Source: a bacterium (GTDB taxonomy: Bacteria > Bacteroidota > Ignavibacteria > Ignavibacteriales > Ignavibacteriaceae). Taken from it: 64,000 bases of DNA. Location of the stretch: contig JADJWC010000001.1 of assembly GCA_016716565.1 (NCBI GenBank), positions 1,461,403 to 1,525,402 on the forward strand, given 5' to 3'. Position numbers and translations under genes: made by a program. This document shows positions 1 to 9,235 of the stretch, piece after piece (within the stretch, counting starts at the first letter, position 1; each line of letters opens with the position of its first letter). Below the pieces are notes generated by a model. It was not told the origin of the DNA. It was given only the letters and a program-made list of their open reading frames with translations, and did not search any database.

Positions 1-1793
1 CGTACGGAAGGGAAGTAACCTTCGACAGCGTGAATTACAAAAACAGAATGCCATTCCAATCCTTTAGCTGAGTGAATTGTGGAAAGAGTTAAATATTCAT
101 CTTCCTTATCAGTTGCATTTAAATCCGTAACACTATCTATGATCGGTTCGATTGCCATATCTGCAAGAAAAGAATCTAGCGATCTGTAATTTTCAGAAAT
201 ATTCTGAAGAGTTTCTAAATCTTTGCTTCGTTTATTAAAATCGTCATACTTTAATTTGAAAATAGGTTGATAGTATTCGAAAACCATTCCTACTAATTCT
301 GAAGGAGGAGCTTGAGAATTTCTTAGTTTGTAAAGAAAAACAAACAGTTCTTTAATTTTTTCGTAAGCGAATTGTTTCTTTGTGCCAGGATTTTCATCAA
401 TGGTTAATCTCGCTGTCGCTAGCTCATCTAAAATTCTCTGAGCAGTTTTAGGTCCAACTCCATCGTGTAAAAGTAATACTCTGTACCAGCTAACAATATC
501 TTTTGGATTTGATGCAATGCGAAGGAATGCAAGTACATCTTTCACGTGTGCAGTCTCAATGAATTTTATTCCGCCAAATTTTTGGAAGGGGATTCCTGCT
601 TTTGCGAGTTCAATTTCAAGATCGAATGAAAAAAATGACGACCGGAATAACACAGCGATGTCTTTTAAATTAACTCCTTCTTCAGCCAGCTCAAGTATTT
701 TTTCAACTATAAACTTTGATTGCATATTTTCATTTGCTGCTGCCACGATAAATGGTAAATCGCCACCCTGTCGTCTTGTGTAAAGGGCTTTGGTGTATTT
801 TTCAACAGCACCTTCATAAATATGATTTGCAAAATCAAGAATGCTTTGAACGCTTCTGTAATTTTCTTCAATTTTTATGATCTGAGCATCTGGAAAAAGT
901 TTCGGAAACTCCATTATGTTTTTGAAATTTGCACCACGAAACGAATAAATTGATTGCGCGTCGTCTCCAACAACCATTACATTTCCGTTATGCTGAACTA
1001 ATCCTTTAACAATATCAGCCTGAAGCTTGTTTGTGTCCTGGTATTCGTCAACCATAACAAAACTAATTGTGGAAAGAAGATTTTTTGCCGCTGTATTTGC
1101 ACTTGCAAGAAAATCTCTCAGATAAATTAAAAGGTCATCATAATCAAGCAGGTTGTTTCTCTTTTTATATTCAATATAAATTTTATGAACCTTTAAAATC
1201 TCATCAAGCTCAAGAAGAAAGTGAGGATATTCTTCTTCGATAATATGCTCAATCGGTCTTTCTGTATTAGCTGAAAGACTGTAAATCTTATTCAAAGTTT
1301 CCTTCTTAGGAAATCTTCTTTCTTTGCTGATTAACCCTGATTGAGATCTGATAAGATTAATTATGTCTTCACTGTCGCCTTGGTCAAGTATTGTAAAGTT
1401 GGAATCAAGCCCGGCAGCTTTTGAATATTTTCTTAAAGTTACATTTGCAAAAGAGTGAAATGTCCCACCTCGAATTTTTGAACAGCGATCATCAAGAAGA
1501 ACGGAAGCGCGCTTCATCATTTCGTTTGCAGCTTTACGGGTGAAAGTTAGAAGCAAAATAGAATTCGGATCGTAACCTGACTCAATTAATCTTGCAACAC
1601 GATAAACAAGTGTCCTCGTTTTTCCGGTTCCTGCGCCTGCAATAATTAAGTAAGCACCATTTACTGCAGACACAGCTTCGTACTGAGATGGGTTCAATTC
1701 CTTTTGATAATTTATAGCAAAACGGGATTCGTCAATCTTTCTTTCGAATCCCGTTTTACCAACTCGTGTGAGTATATATTTTTTTTGATTCAT
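1..1793 (-). CDS. UvrD/PcrA-family superfamily 1 DNA helicase (C-terminus cut by window edge)
   Basis: ATP-dependent 3'-5' DNA helicase of the UvrD/Rep/PcrA family, acting in repair and replication restart. About 597 residues are visible and the reading frame is still open at base 1. A lead of about 33 residues precedes the Q-motif region (LNPSQYEAV). Walker A AGAGTGKT is at residues 52-59, a TFTRKAANEM motif follows, Walker B DEYQD is at 249-253, the motif III region reads VVGDDAQSIYSFRGA, and motif V reads STIHSAKGLEW near the cut. The ATG at 1793-1791 overlaps the stop of the upstream gene in an ATGA arrangement, so translation is probably coupled. The family is certain; whether it is the main PcrA/UvrD or a paralogue cannot be told from this part. 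Confidence 0.94.
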   Translation of the reverse strand, partial: MNQKKYILTRVGKTGFERKIDESRFAINYQKELNPSQYEAVSAVNGAYLIIAGAGTGKTRTLVYRVARLIESGYDPNSILLLTFTRKAANEMMKRASVLLDDRCSKIRGGTFHSFANVTLRKYSKAAGLDSNFTILDQGDSEDIINLIRSQSGLISKERRFPKKETLNKIYSLSANTERPIEHIIEEEYPHFLLELDEILKVHKIYIEYKKRNNLLDYDDLLIYLRDFLASANTAAKNLLSTISFVMVDEYQDTNKLQADIVKGLVQHNGNVMVVGDDAQSIYSFRGANFKNIMEFPKLFPDAQIIKIEENYRSVQSILDFANHIYEGAVEKYTKALYTRRQGGDLPFIVAAANENMQSKFIVEKILELAEEGVNLKDIAVLFRSSFFSFDLEIELAKAGIPFQKFGGIKFIETAHVKDVLAFLRIASNPKDIVSWYRVLLLHDGVGPKTAQRILDELATARLTIDENPGTKKQFAYEKIKELFVFLYKLRNSQAPPSELVGMVFEYYQPIFKLKYDDFNKRSKDLETLQNISENYRSLDSFLADMAIEPIIDSVTDLNATDKEDEYLTLSTIHSAKGLEWHSVFVIHAVEGYFPSV

Positions 1794-2362
1794 CTGCGAA
1801 GCGCTTTTGGTTTGCCCAATATTTCTGAGAAGAGGATGTACTCTTTTAATGTGTCGGGATGACTGAACTTCGATCTGACAGTAATTGCCAGATTACTAAA
1901 AACCAGTTCTTTCCTTTCGAGAGAAGTCTCAAACATCTCAGCTTGCTTCTCAATAACAGAATCAACTTTTGCTAGCTTCCTTGAAACTTCTTCTTTTTTT
2001 CTTTCCCATTCACTCCTGATGTTTTCTGAAATGGAATCTTCTTTCCAGGTTTCAGTGCTTACGTGTTCATCAGCTGTAGGTATATTTTCTGAATAAGTCT
2101 CCTGCGGTCTTGGTACTTTTACTTCTGTTTGTTCATCACCGACTTTAAAGAAATCCTCAAGCTCTTTAAGAATATCATATTCTTCTTTTTGTTGAGTTTG
2201 AGGAATGGAAACTTCCGGTTGTTCAGCTTGGTAATAATCATCTCTCTGTGGTTGCTGCACAGGAGGTTTTTTCTGAGGCTGCTGTTTCTTCTTTTTAAAG
2301 ATGCTGCTCAGAAAGCTGATAATTATTATCAAATATATTAATATTTCGAAAAAGTTGTCCAT
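1790..2362 (-). CDS. membrane-anchored charged protein of unknown function
   Basis: 190 residues. A single hydrophobic segment (about residues 4-22) is followed by a lysine cluster, which suggests an N-in anchor with the rest in the cytoplasm. Then come a proline/glutamine-rich linker and an acidic, coiled-coil-prone region around residues 115-150. The C-terminal end (ILFSEILGKPKALRR) resembles a short motif I associate with small uncharacterised proteins of this phylum; that is memory, not a search. It lies 5 bases downstream of floA and overlaps the helicase start by 4 bases, so the three genes look like one transcript. No catalytic motif is visible. Confidence 0.75.
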   Translation of the reverse strand: MDNFFEILIYLIIIISFLSSIFKKKKQQPQKKPPVQQPQRDDYYQAEQPEVSIPQTQQKEEYDILKELEDFFKVGDEQTEVKVPRPQETYSENIPTADEHVSTETWKEDSISENIRSEWERKKEEVSRKLAKVDSVIEKQAEMFETSLERKELVFSNLAITVRSKFSHPDTLKEYILFSEILGKPKALRR

Positions 2363-2367
2363 CAGAC

Positions 2368-3348
2368 TTATTTTTTAGGATCTTGTGGTTTAGAAATCGA
2401 ATCGCGCATATCCGTATCTGCCTGAATATTTTTCATCTGATAGTAATCCATCACACCAAGTCTCCCACTCCTGAATGCATCTGCCATTGCTTTTGGCACT
2501 TCTGCTTCGGCTTCAACAACACGAGCTCTTTGTTTTGCTACTTCTGCAATGTTTTCCTGTTCACTCGCAACTGCAGCAGCTCTTCTTTCTTCCGCTTTTG
2601 CTCTTGCTACTTTCAAGTCAGCTTCTGCCTGGTCTGTTTGTAACATTGCACCGATGTTCTGTCCGATATCCACATCAGCGATATCAATCGAAAGAATTTC
2701 GAAAGCTGTTCCTGAATCCAAACCTTTTGCAAGAACACTCTTAGAAATTTTATCAGGATTTTCAAGAACTTCTTTATGAGAATTACTCGAACCAATTGTT
2801 GAAACAATTCCTTCTCCAACTCTTGCAAGGACTGTTGCTTCGCCTGCACCGCCAACCAGCCTGTCAATATTTGTTCTTACAGTTACTCTTGCGATTGCCT
2901 TTAACTGAATTCCATCTTTTGCTACTGCAGCGACCATCGGTGTTTCAATTACTTTTGGAATGACTGACATCTTCACTGCTTCCAAAACGTCTCGACCTGC
3001 AAGATCAATTGCTGTTGCTCGCTCGAATGGTAAGTTTATGTTTGCTTTGTCTGCAGAAATTAATGCTGCTACAACTTTCTTAACATTTCCGCCGGCGAGG
3101 TAATGAGCCTCAAGCATTCCTTGCTGTAAATTCAATCCTGCTTTCTGAGCGTTAATCATACTGTCAACGATAACACTTGGTGGGACTCTTCTCAATCTCA
3201 TTCCGATTAAGTCACGAAAAATTCTGATCTTCACTCCTGATGAGATTGCGGCAATGTACAATCTTACCGGAACGAAATAAAGAATTAATATCAGAAATAA
3301 TATTATTGCTATTATTATTACTAAGGATAAACCTGTTACTGCTTCCAT
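2368..3348 (-). CDS. floA: flotillin-like protein FloA
   Basis: 326-residue membrane scaffold of the FloA/YqfA (UPF0365) family, which in Bacillus organises membrane microdomains. A hydrophobic segment at residues 6-28 (VIIIAIILFLILILYFVPV) is followed by the family stretch around SSGVKIRIFRDLIGMRLRRV, an SPFH-like domain to about residue 200, and an Ala/Glu-rich helical region (AEADLKVARAKAEERRAA, AEAEVPKAMADAFRSGRLG). Length and architecture fit the family. The NfeD partner often found beside it is absent here; the neighbours downstream are an unknown membrane protein and a helicase. It diverges from clpC across 398 bases of non-coding DNA. Confidence 0.93.
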   Translation of the reverse strand: MEAVTGLSLVIIIAIILFLILILYFVPVRLYIAAISSGVKIRIFRDLIGMRLRRVPPSVIVDSMINAQKAGLNLQQGMLEAHYLAGGNVKKVVAALISADKANINLPFERATAIDLAGRDVLEAVKMSVIPKVIETPMVAAVAKDGIQLKAIARVTVRTNIDRLVGGAGEATVLARVGEGIVSTIGSSNSHKEVLENPDKISKSVLAKGLDSGTAFEILSIDIADVDIGQNIGAMLQTDQAEADLKVARAKAEERRAAAVASEQENIAEVAKQRARVVEAEAEVPKAMADAFRSGRLGVMDYYQMKNIQADTDMRDSISKPQDPKK

Positions 3349-3746
3349 TTTTTCTCCAAATTTTTTATTCTTTTACGTAGGCAATATAGGTCTTTCAAAA
3401 ACAAAATTCTTGCTGTAGAAAATCAAAAAGTTCAGACGTAGTGACGGACTTTTACGTCTTCTGAGGTATTATCTGCCTTATTGTCCAGACTGAAGTTACA
3501 TATTCTAAAATAACCGCTTCTGTTTCACCCATATCGATGAAATTTCTTCCAGCACAGGTGGCACTCAATTTGCCAATCCTAATCATTTGGCTGAAATAGT
3601 GCATTGCGAATATTTTTGAACACGGATATTATTGTGTGTGACTTAATAAAGTACTTGAAAGAATATTAAATATTATGTTTATATTAGTTGAACTTTTAGA
3701 GGGAAAAAGTAGTTTTTATACTAAAATTCAGAGAGGAAAACGATAA
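3349..3746. other. 398-base divergent intergenic region between floA and clpC
   Basis: No open reading frame of note. An imperfect inverted repeat lies at 3433-3463: AGACGTA at 3434-3440 pairs with TACGTCT at 3453-3459, and TCAG/CTGA extends the stem past a one-base bulge. A weak GCCAA/TTGGC repeat is at 3572-3591. A promoter-like pair for clpC is annotated separately. I find no CIRCE element and no tandem GGTCAAA CtsR box. Confidence 0.6.
3655..3684 (+). promoter_or_regulatory. candidate clpC promoter
   Basis: TTGAAA at 3655-3660 is followed after 17-18 bases by TTTATA/TTATAT at 3678-3684. Read as a Bacteroidota-type promoter, TTG at 3655 precedes TATGTTTA at 3674-3681, close to the TAnnTTTG -7 box. 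The start codon is 63 bases downstream. Pattern match only. Confidence 0.35.
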
Positions 3747-6254
3747 ATGGATGGAAATTTCTCAGATAGATTGCAGGATGTGATACGATTAAGCCGTGAA
3801 GAAGCTTTAAGGCTAGGTCACGATTATATCGGGACCGAACACCTCCTGCTGGGAATTATCAGGGAAGGACAGGGTGTTGCCGTTAGAATCCTGCGAAATC
3901 TTGACTGCGATTTGCTAAAATTGAAGAAAGCTATTGAAGATACCGTCAGGACTTCGGGCGGAACTTTGACGATTGGCAACATTCCGTTGACTAAGCAAGC
4001 TGAAAAAGTTTTAAAGATAACTCAAATTGAATCTAAAATTTATAAAGCAGATGTAATTGGTACAGAACATTTACTTCTTTCGCTTCTAAGAGATGAAGAT
4101 AATATCGCAACCCAGATACTTCATCAGTTTAACGTTACGTACGATTCAGCAAGATCAGAATTGAATTCATTGTTGACCAGCAAAGGAAACAGAGATGCTG
4201 GTCCGACTAAAGTTACACCTCCGGATAGAAAAACCGAAAAAACAAAAACTCCTGTGCTTGATAATTTTGGAAGAGACTTAACAAAACTTGCTGTTGACGA
4301 TAAGCTTGACCCGGTTGTTGGAAGAGAAAAAGAAATTGAACGTGTTGCACAGATACTCAGCAGAAGAAAGAAAAATAATCCCGTACTAATTGGTGAACCA
4401 GGTGTTGGCAAGACAGCAATCGCTGAAGGACTTGCTCTTCGTATAGTCCAAAAGAAAGTTCCGAGAATATTACAGGATAAACGTGTCGTTACTCTTGACT
4501 TAGCAGGACTCGTTGCCGGTACAAAATACCGCGGTCAGTTTGAAGAAAGAATGAAAGCTTTGATGAACGAACTCGAAAAAGCAAAAGATGTCATTCTTTT
4601 CATTGATGAATTACATACAATAGTTGGTGCTGGCGGTGCTTCAGGTTCACTTGATGCATCGAATATGTTCAAGCCAGCATTATCACGCGGTGATATTCAG
4701 TGCATTGGTGCAACAACACTTGATGAGTATCGCAAACATATTGAAACTGATGGTGCTCTCGACAGACGTTTCCAGAAAGTAATGGTTGATCCGCCATCTT
4801 ACGATGAAACAAGACAAATACTTGAGAAAATAAAATTTAAATACGAAGAACATCATCACGTAAAATATTCTGATGCTGCAATTGATTCCGCAGTAAAGCT
4901 TAGCAATAGATATATAACAGATCGTCATTTACCAGACAAAGCGATTGATGTTCTTGATGAAGCGGGCTCAAGAGTGCATATGGGAAATTTCGAAGTTCCG
5001 GAAGAAATTCTTGATCTTGAGGAAGAGATTGAACAGGTTCGCAGAGAAAAAGCTGCTGTTGTTAAAAGACAAGATTATGAAGAAGCAGCGAGACTCAGAG
5101 ATAAAGAAAGAAATCTTCAGGCTGATCTTGAATCCACAAAGAGAGAATGGGATGCAAAGACAAGAGATATCGTTCACGATGTAAACGAAGAAGATATTGC
5201 CACAGTCGTTGCAATGATGACAGGCATTCCAGTTAACAGAATTGCACAAACTGAATCCGAGAAACTTTTAAAGATGGATGAAGCTTTAAAACAGTTCATC
5301 GTTGGTCAGGATGAAGCTATTAAAAAACTTACAAAAGCAATCAGAAGAACTAGAGCAGGATTGAAAAATCCAAATCGTCCGATAGGAAGTTTTATCTTTT
5401 TAGGACCAACAGGTGTTGGAAAAACTGAATTGTGTAAAGCACTCGCAAGATATCTTTTTGATTCTGAAGATTCTCTTGTAAGAATTGATATGAGTGAGTA
5501 TATGGAAAAGTTTTCTGTATCACGATTGGTTGGAGCACCTCCGGGATATGTTGGTTATGAAGAAGGCGGACAATTAACAGAAAAAGTTAGAAGAAAACCT
5601 TATTCAGTTGTGCTGTTTGATGAAATTGAAAAAGCTCATCCGGATATTTTTAGCATTCTGCTTCAAGTACTTGATGATGGAATATTAACTGATAGTCTTG
5701 GACGAAAAGTTGATTTCAGGAATACGATAATCATCATGACTTCCAATGTCGGAACAAGAGATATAAAAGATATCAGCTCGTTTGGATTTGGTGATTCAAA
5801 ACCAAAAGATCATTATGATAAGATGAAGGACACAGTTGAAGAAGCAATGAGGAAATTATTCAATCCTGAATTCCTGAACAGGATTGATGATACGATTGTA
5901 TTCAGAAATCTTGATAAAGAAGACATAATGCAGATCATCAACATCGAAATAAAAGATCTTTACAAGAATCTTGAAGAGAACAAGATGGATTTAATTCTCG
6001 ATCAAACAGCAAAAGAATTTTTAGTCAACAAAGGCTTTGATGAAAAATTTGGTGCAAGACCTTTGAGAAGAGCAATTCAGAAATATGTCGAAGATCCGCT
6101 TGCTGAAGAAATTCTTCGTGGTTCATTTAAGGAAGGAACAAAGATAGTTGCAAAGCACGTTGACGGTGCAGAAGATCTTGTATTTTATGATGAATCACTC
6201 GAAGTCGCTAAACCTGGTGAAGAAACAAAAGCACCCGGACAGGTGGAAAACTAA
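3747..6254 (+). CDS. clpC: ClpC-type AAA+ ATPase, Clp protease chaperone subunit
   Basis: 835-residue Hsp100 unfoldase that feeds substrates to ClpP. Two Clp_N repeats cover about residues 1-145. The first AAA domain has Walker A GEPGVGKT at 216-223 and a Walker B ending FIDELH. A UVR-type middle segment at about 425-460 (RQDYEEAARLRDKE) marks ClpC rather than ClpA or ClpB. The second AAA domain has Walker A GPTGVGKT at 553-560. A ClpP-docking loop of the [LIV]GF type appears as FGFG at about 678-681. The start is preceded by AGAGGAAA. The ctsR, mcsA and mcsB genes that accompany clpC in Firmicutes are not here; the gene stands alone with its own terminator. Confidence 0.96.
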   Translation: MDGNFSDRLQDVIRLSREEALRLGHDYIGTEHLLLGIIREGQGVAVRILRNLDCDLLKLKKAIEDTVRTSGGTLTIGNIPLTKQAEKVLKITQIESKIYKADVIGTEHLLLSLLRDEDNIATQILHQFNVTYDSARSELNSLLTSKGNRDAGPTKVTPPDRKTEKTKTPVLDNFGRDLTKLAVDDKLDPVVGREKEIERVAQILSRRKKNNPVLIGEPGVGKTAIAEGLALRIVQKKVPRILQDKRVVTLDLAGLVAGTKYRGQFEERMKALMNELEKAKDVILFIDELHTIVGAGGASGSLDASNMFKPALSRGDIQCIGATTLDEYRKHIETDGALDRRFQKVMVDPPSYDETRQILEKIKFKYEEHHHVKYSDAAIDSAVKLSNRYITDRHLPDKAIDVLDEAGSRVHMGNFEVPEEILDLEEEIEQVRREKAAVVKRQDYEEAARLRDKERNLQADLESTKREWDAKTRDIVHDVNEEDIATVVAMMTGIPVNRIAQTESEKLLKMDEALKQFIVGQDEAIKKLTKAIRRTRAGLKNPNRPIGSFIFLGPTGVGKTELCKALARYLFDSEDSLVRIDMSEYMEKFSVSRLVGAPPGYVGYEEGGQLTEKVRRKPYSVVLFDEIEKAHPDIFSILLQVLDDGILTDSLGRKVDFRNTIIIMTSNVGTRDIKDISSFGFGDSKPKDHYDKMKDTVEEAMRKLFNPEFLNRIDDTIVFRNLDKEDIMQIINIEIKDLYKNLEENKMDLILDQTAKEFLVNKGFDEKFGARPLRRAIQKYVEDPLAEEILRGSFKEGTKIVAKHVDGAEDLVFYDESLEVAKPGEETKAPGQVEN

Positions 6255-6284
6255 AATCTAAATTCTGGAATAAAATAATTTTCG

Positions 6285-6317
6285 AAAAGCGTATCTAATT
6301 GATGCGCTTTTTTGTTT
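6285..6317 (+). terminator. rho-independent terminator after clpC
   Basis: An 11-bp stem, AAAAGCGTATC at 6285-6295 with GATGCGCTTTT at 6301-6311 and one G-T wobble, closes a TAATT loop. TTGTTTT follows. It lies 31 bases past the clpC stop. Confidence 0.85.
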
Positions 6318-6379
6318 TAAATATTCCCCTCGCCTTTCTCAAAATAATTTCATAACTTGCAAAAAAAAAGGGAAACATT

Positions 6380-8266
6380 ATGCAACCGAAAAAATGTTCT
6401 CTTAACAAAGCTACGTTCAGAAGCACCACTCTCCACCAATGCCACACTTTGTCCCTTATGCTTTTTACTTTGTCCTTTTATTTTGTATCCTTTGCCGAAG
6501 GAAGCGCAACAGTCCGTTACGTCTCACACACCGGCAGCAGCATACCACCATACACGAGTTGGGAAACAGCAGCCGACAGCATACAGAAATGTATTAACAT
6601 CTCAGTGTTTGGAGATACTATTTATGTAGCGAACGGAACTTACGAGGAGAAGATAATTATGATACGGGGTTTATCGTTGATAGGTTCAGGTATGGATAGT
6701 TGTGTAATTGATACAAGAAATATAGTAACAACAAGTTTTCACGCAGTTGAAGTTGTAGACAGTTGCTTATTTAAGGGATTCCACGTAATAGTATCGTATA
6801 ACACAGATATGGGAGACGGAATCGCAGGAGGAGGAAATAGTCTGATAACAATGAATAAAGCATCAAATGCTCTTAATGGTATTCTTGTTGGATCGAGCCC
6901 AATGGTGTATAAGAATATAACCATTAATAACATTGTTGGTATATCTGCGATAAGTTCAAGTTCAATAGTAAGAAAAAATGTTGTTTACACAAATGATCCC
7001 ATTTGTGATGGAATACAAATCTCAGCATTCACAAACACGACACCGCTCATAGATTCAAATTATATTGAAACTACAGAGGGTGGCAGGGGAATAGCAAAGT
7101 CAATCGGGTCGAATCCAACAATAAAGAATAATACAATAAAACTACGCGGAGGTTCAGGTATTACTTTAAGTCTTTCAGATTCAGCAAAAGTATTTAATAA
7201 TTTAATTATATCCGAGTATGCTTCAGATGGAATTAGAGTGGGTGGGACACAATATGTTAAGATATATAGCAATTATCTAACCGGGTTCTATTACTATGAT
7301 GTATTAGGAGTGGGCTCTTACGATGATGTAAAAAACAATGTTGTCGTAAATGCAGAAGGAGATATTAGTCTATGCTATGGATGCAGCGAAATGATATTCC
7401 AGTACAATAATATCTGGAATAGTGAAATAACCTATATACATTTCACGCCAGACAGCACAAACCTGACAGTAGATCCAATGGTATTAAATAACAACGCAAC
7501 ACAGGGAGATTTAGATTTTCATCTTCAAGCATATTCACCAATGATAGATGCAGGAGACCCAACTATTTTTGACAGAGACGGAAGCAGAAGTGATATTGGA
7601 CTTTATGGAGGACCATACGGAGAAAGCTATACCTACCAGGATCTTGCCCCCAAACCACCAAGAGGTCTTTTAGCAGAGGTAGCAGACAGTATAATAACAT
7701 TAACGTGGAAAAGAAACACAGAAGCAGACTTTAGTTATTATAATCTATACAGGGATACAACAAGTAACTTCCAGATAGATTCAACAAAGCTTGTAAGTGT
7801 ATTAACGGATACAATCTACCAGCAGACAATACCGGTGGGAGTAGAAAGTCTATATTACAAGCTAACGGGAGTAGATAACCAGGGAAACGTTTCAAATCCT
7901 TCAGAGGAAGTAGCAATAATAATTGTGTCAATAGAGAATAAATGGGAACCGGTAAACAATTTCATACTTTATCAGAATTATCCAAACCCATTCAATCCAA
8001 CGACGAGAATAGGATACAAGCTAAAGGAGAGAGGATACGTAAAGTTATATGTATATGATGTAAAAGGAGAGTTAGTATCGGTGTTGGTTAATGAAGTTCA
8101 GGAAGCTGGGTATTACGAAGTAGAATTCAACGGAGATGGAAAGACAGAATTGATAAAAGTGAAGAATCCATTTGTGAGCGGAGTATATTTATGCCAGATA
8201 ATAATTCAGAGTGAAAAGGGAATACCTGTTTTCAGTAATATTAAGAAGATGATATTGTTGAAATAA
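6380..8266 (+). CDS. secreted right-handed beta-helix protein with T9SS type A sorting domain
   Basis: 628 residues, predicted cell-surface or extracellular. A hydrophobic signal-like segment lies at about residues 28-38 (MLFTLSFYFVSFAEG). Residues about 45-400 show repeated short strands with Asn/Gly turns (NNTIKLRGGSGITL, FNNLIISEYASDGIRV, YSNYLTG) typical of parallel beta-helix (PbH1/DUF1565-like) folds. A fibronectin type III-like domain follows at about 425-515 (PPRGLLAEV...LTWKRN). The last ~95 residues are a type IX secretion sorting domain beginning YQNYPNPFNPTT and ending in KKMILLK. The ligand is unknown; many such helices bind polysaccharide. The long stretch before the hydrophobic core means the true start could be an internal ATG nearer 6458. 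Confidence 0.87.
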   Translation: MQPKKCSLNKATFRSTTLHQCHTLSLMLFTLSFYFVSFAEGSATVRYVSHTGSSIPPYTSWETAADSIQKCINISVFGDTIYVANGTYEEKIIMIRGLSLIGSGMDSCVIDTRNIVTTSFHAVEVVDSCLFKGFHVIVSYNTDMGDGIAGGGNSLITMNKASNALNGILVGSSPMVYKNITINNIVGISAISSSSIVRKNVVYTNDPICDGIQISAFTNTTPLIDSNYIETTEGGRGIAKSIGSNPTIKNNTIKLRGGSGITLSLSDSAKVFNNLIISEYASDGIRVGGTQYVKIYSNYLTGFYYYDVLGVGSYDDVKNNVVVNAEGDISLCYGCSEMIFQYNNIWNSEITYIHFTPDSTNLTVDPMVLNNNATQGDLDFHLQAYSPMIDAGDPTIFDRDGSRSDIGLYGGPYGESYTYQDLAPKPPRGLLAEVADSIITLTWKRNTEADFSYYNLYRDTTSNFQIDSTKLVSVLTDTIYQQTIPVGVESLYYKLTGVDNQGNVSNPSEEVAIIIVSIENKWEPVNNFILYQNYPNPFNPTTRIGYKLKERGYVKLYVYDVKGELVSVLVNEVQEAGYYEVEFNGDGKTELIKVKNPFVSGVYLCQIIIQSEKGIPVFSNIKKMILLK

Positions 8267-8293
8267 GCGTTTAACATTGTTAATTTGATTTAT

Positions 8294-8324
8294 ATCCCGA
8301 CTAATCTTAATCGGGATTTTTTTA
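8294..8324 (+). terminator. rho-independent terminator after the beta-helix gene
   Basis: ATCCCGA at 8294-8300 pairs with TCGGGAT at 8311-8317 across a 10-base loop, followed by a run of T. It lies 28 bases past the stop codon. Confidence 0.8.
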
Positions 8325-8357
8325 TTTTTAACTATCATCAATTAAAATTAAAAAGCT

Positions 8358-8639
8358 ATGTCACTATTATCACCAGTTGAAATAATAAAAAACCTTTCTT
8401 CCTTATCAGATTGGATGCAGGAAGAAAAACAAATTGCAAAGCAATTCCAGTTCAAAGATTTTGCTGAGGCACTTACATTTGTAAATAAAGTCGGTTCTGA
8501 AGCAGAAAAGATGGATCATCATCCGGATATTTTTATTCATTCCTGGAATAAAGTTAAAATTACAATCTCAACTCACAGTGAAGGCGGAATTACAAAAAAA
8601 GATTTTCAACTTGCGGAAAAAATTGAAGGACTTAAATAA
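8358..8639 (+). CDS. phhB: pterin-4a-carbinolamine dehydratase (PCD/DCoH family)
   Basis: 93-residue cytoplasmic enzyme that dehydrates 4a-hydroxytetrahydrobiopterin to recycle the pterin cofactor of aromatic amino acid hydroxylases. The family core is clear: FKDFAEALTFVNKV, then AEKMDHHPDI with the HHPD motif at residues 54-57, and the third histidine in STHS (His73) before GGITKKDFQLA. Length matches single-domain bacterial PCDs. No phenylalanine hydroxylase is in the window, so the substrate link is untested here. It lies 2 bases before pyrE, so the two are probably co-transcribed. Confidence 0.93.
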   Translation: MSLLSPVEIIKNLSSLSDWMQEEKQIAKQFQFKDFAEALTFVNKVGSEAEKMDHHPDIFIHSWNKVKITISTHSEGGITKKDFQLAEKIEGLK

Positions 8640-8641
8640 TT

Positions 8642-9217
8642 ATGACAGAATCAGATATTCTAAACATATTCAAATCAACCGGCGCATTACTTACCGGACA
8701 CTTTCTTCTAACATCAGGAAGACACAGCGACAGATATTTTCAATGTGCAAAAGTTCTTCAATATCCTCAACACACAGAAACTCTTTGCAAAATGATTTCT
8801 GACAATTTCAGAAAATTTGAGATTGATACAGTTATCGCTCCGGCAATGGGAGGACTTGTTGTTGGTCAGGAAGTTGCTCGTCAGTTAAATAAACGATTCA
8901 TCTTTGCAGAAAGAGAAGACAAAAAACTTTCCATCAGGAGAGGATTCACGCTCGATGAAAATGAAAAAGTTTTAGTTTGTGAAGATGTTGTTACAACCGG
9001 CGGTTCAGTGTTTGAAGTAATTGACATAGTTAAAAGTAACAATGCACACATTGCTGGTGTTGGTTTCATCGTTGACAGAAGTAATGGCAAAGTAAGTTTT
9101 GGTTACCCGCAATTCAGTACTCTGAAGATGGAAGTGGTTTCTTATTTGCCTGATGAATGTCCTCTTTGCAGAGAAGATATTGAACTTGTAAAACCGGGTT
9201 CTCGGAAAGTGAAATAA
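8642..9217 (+). CDS. pyrE: orotate phosphoribosyltransferase
   Basis: 191 residues. Converts orotate and PRPP to OMP, the fifth step of de novo pyrimidine synthesis. The PRPP-binding signature is at residues 114-122 (EDVVTTGGS). The N-terminal GALLTGHFLLTSGRHSD and the flexible-loop region (FAEREDKKLSIRRGF) match the family. The C-terminal CPLCREDIELVKPGSRK is a short extension of the kind seen in the PyrE subfamily with a Cys-x-x-Cys end. It follows the pterin dehydratase by 2 bases with no visible functional link. Confidence 0.95.
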   Translation: MTESDILNIFKSTGALLTGHFLLTSGRHSDRYFQCAKVLQYPQHTETLCKMISDNFRKFEIDTVIAPAMGGLVVGQEVARQLNKRFIFAEREDKKLSIRRGFTLDENEKVLVCEDVVTTGGSVFEVIDIVKSNNAHIAGVGFIVDRSNGKVSFGYPQFSTLKMEVVSYLPDECPLCREDIELVKPGSRKVK

Positions 9218-9235
9218 TTATAAAAACTTCTGACT

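Noticed and set aside
2129..2779. Several plus-strand frames opposite floA and the membrane protein gene
   Set aside because: Low-complexity Leu/Phe/Ser products that mirror Lys/Glu/Ala-rich helices on the coding strand.
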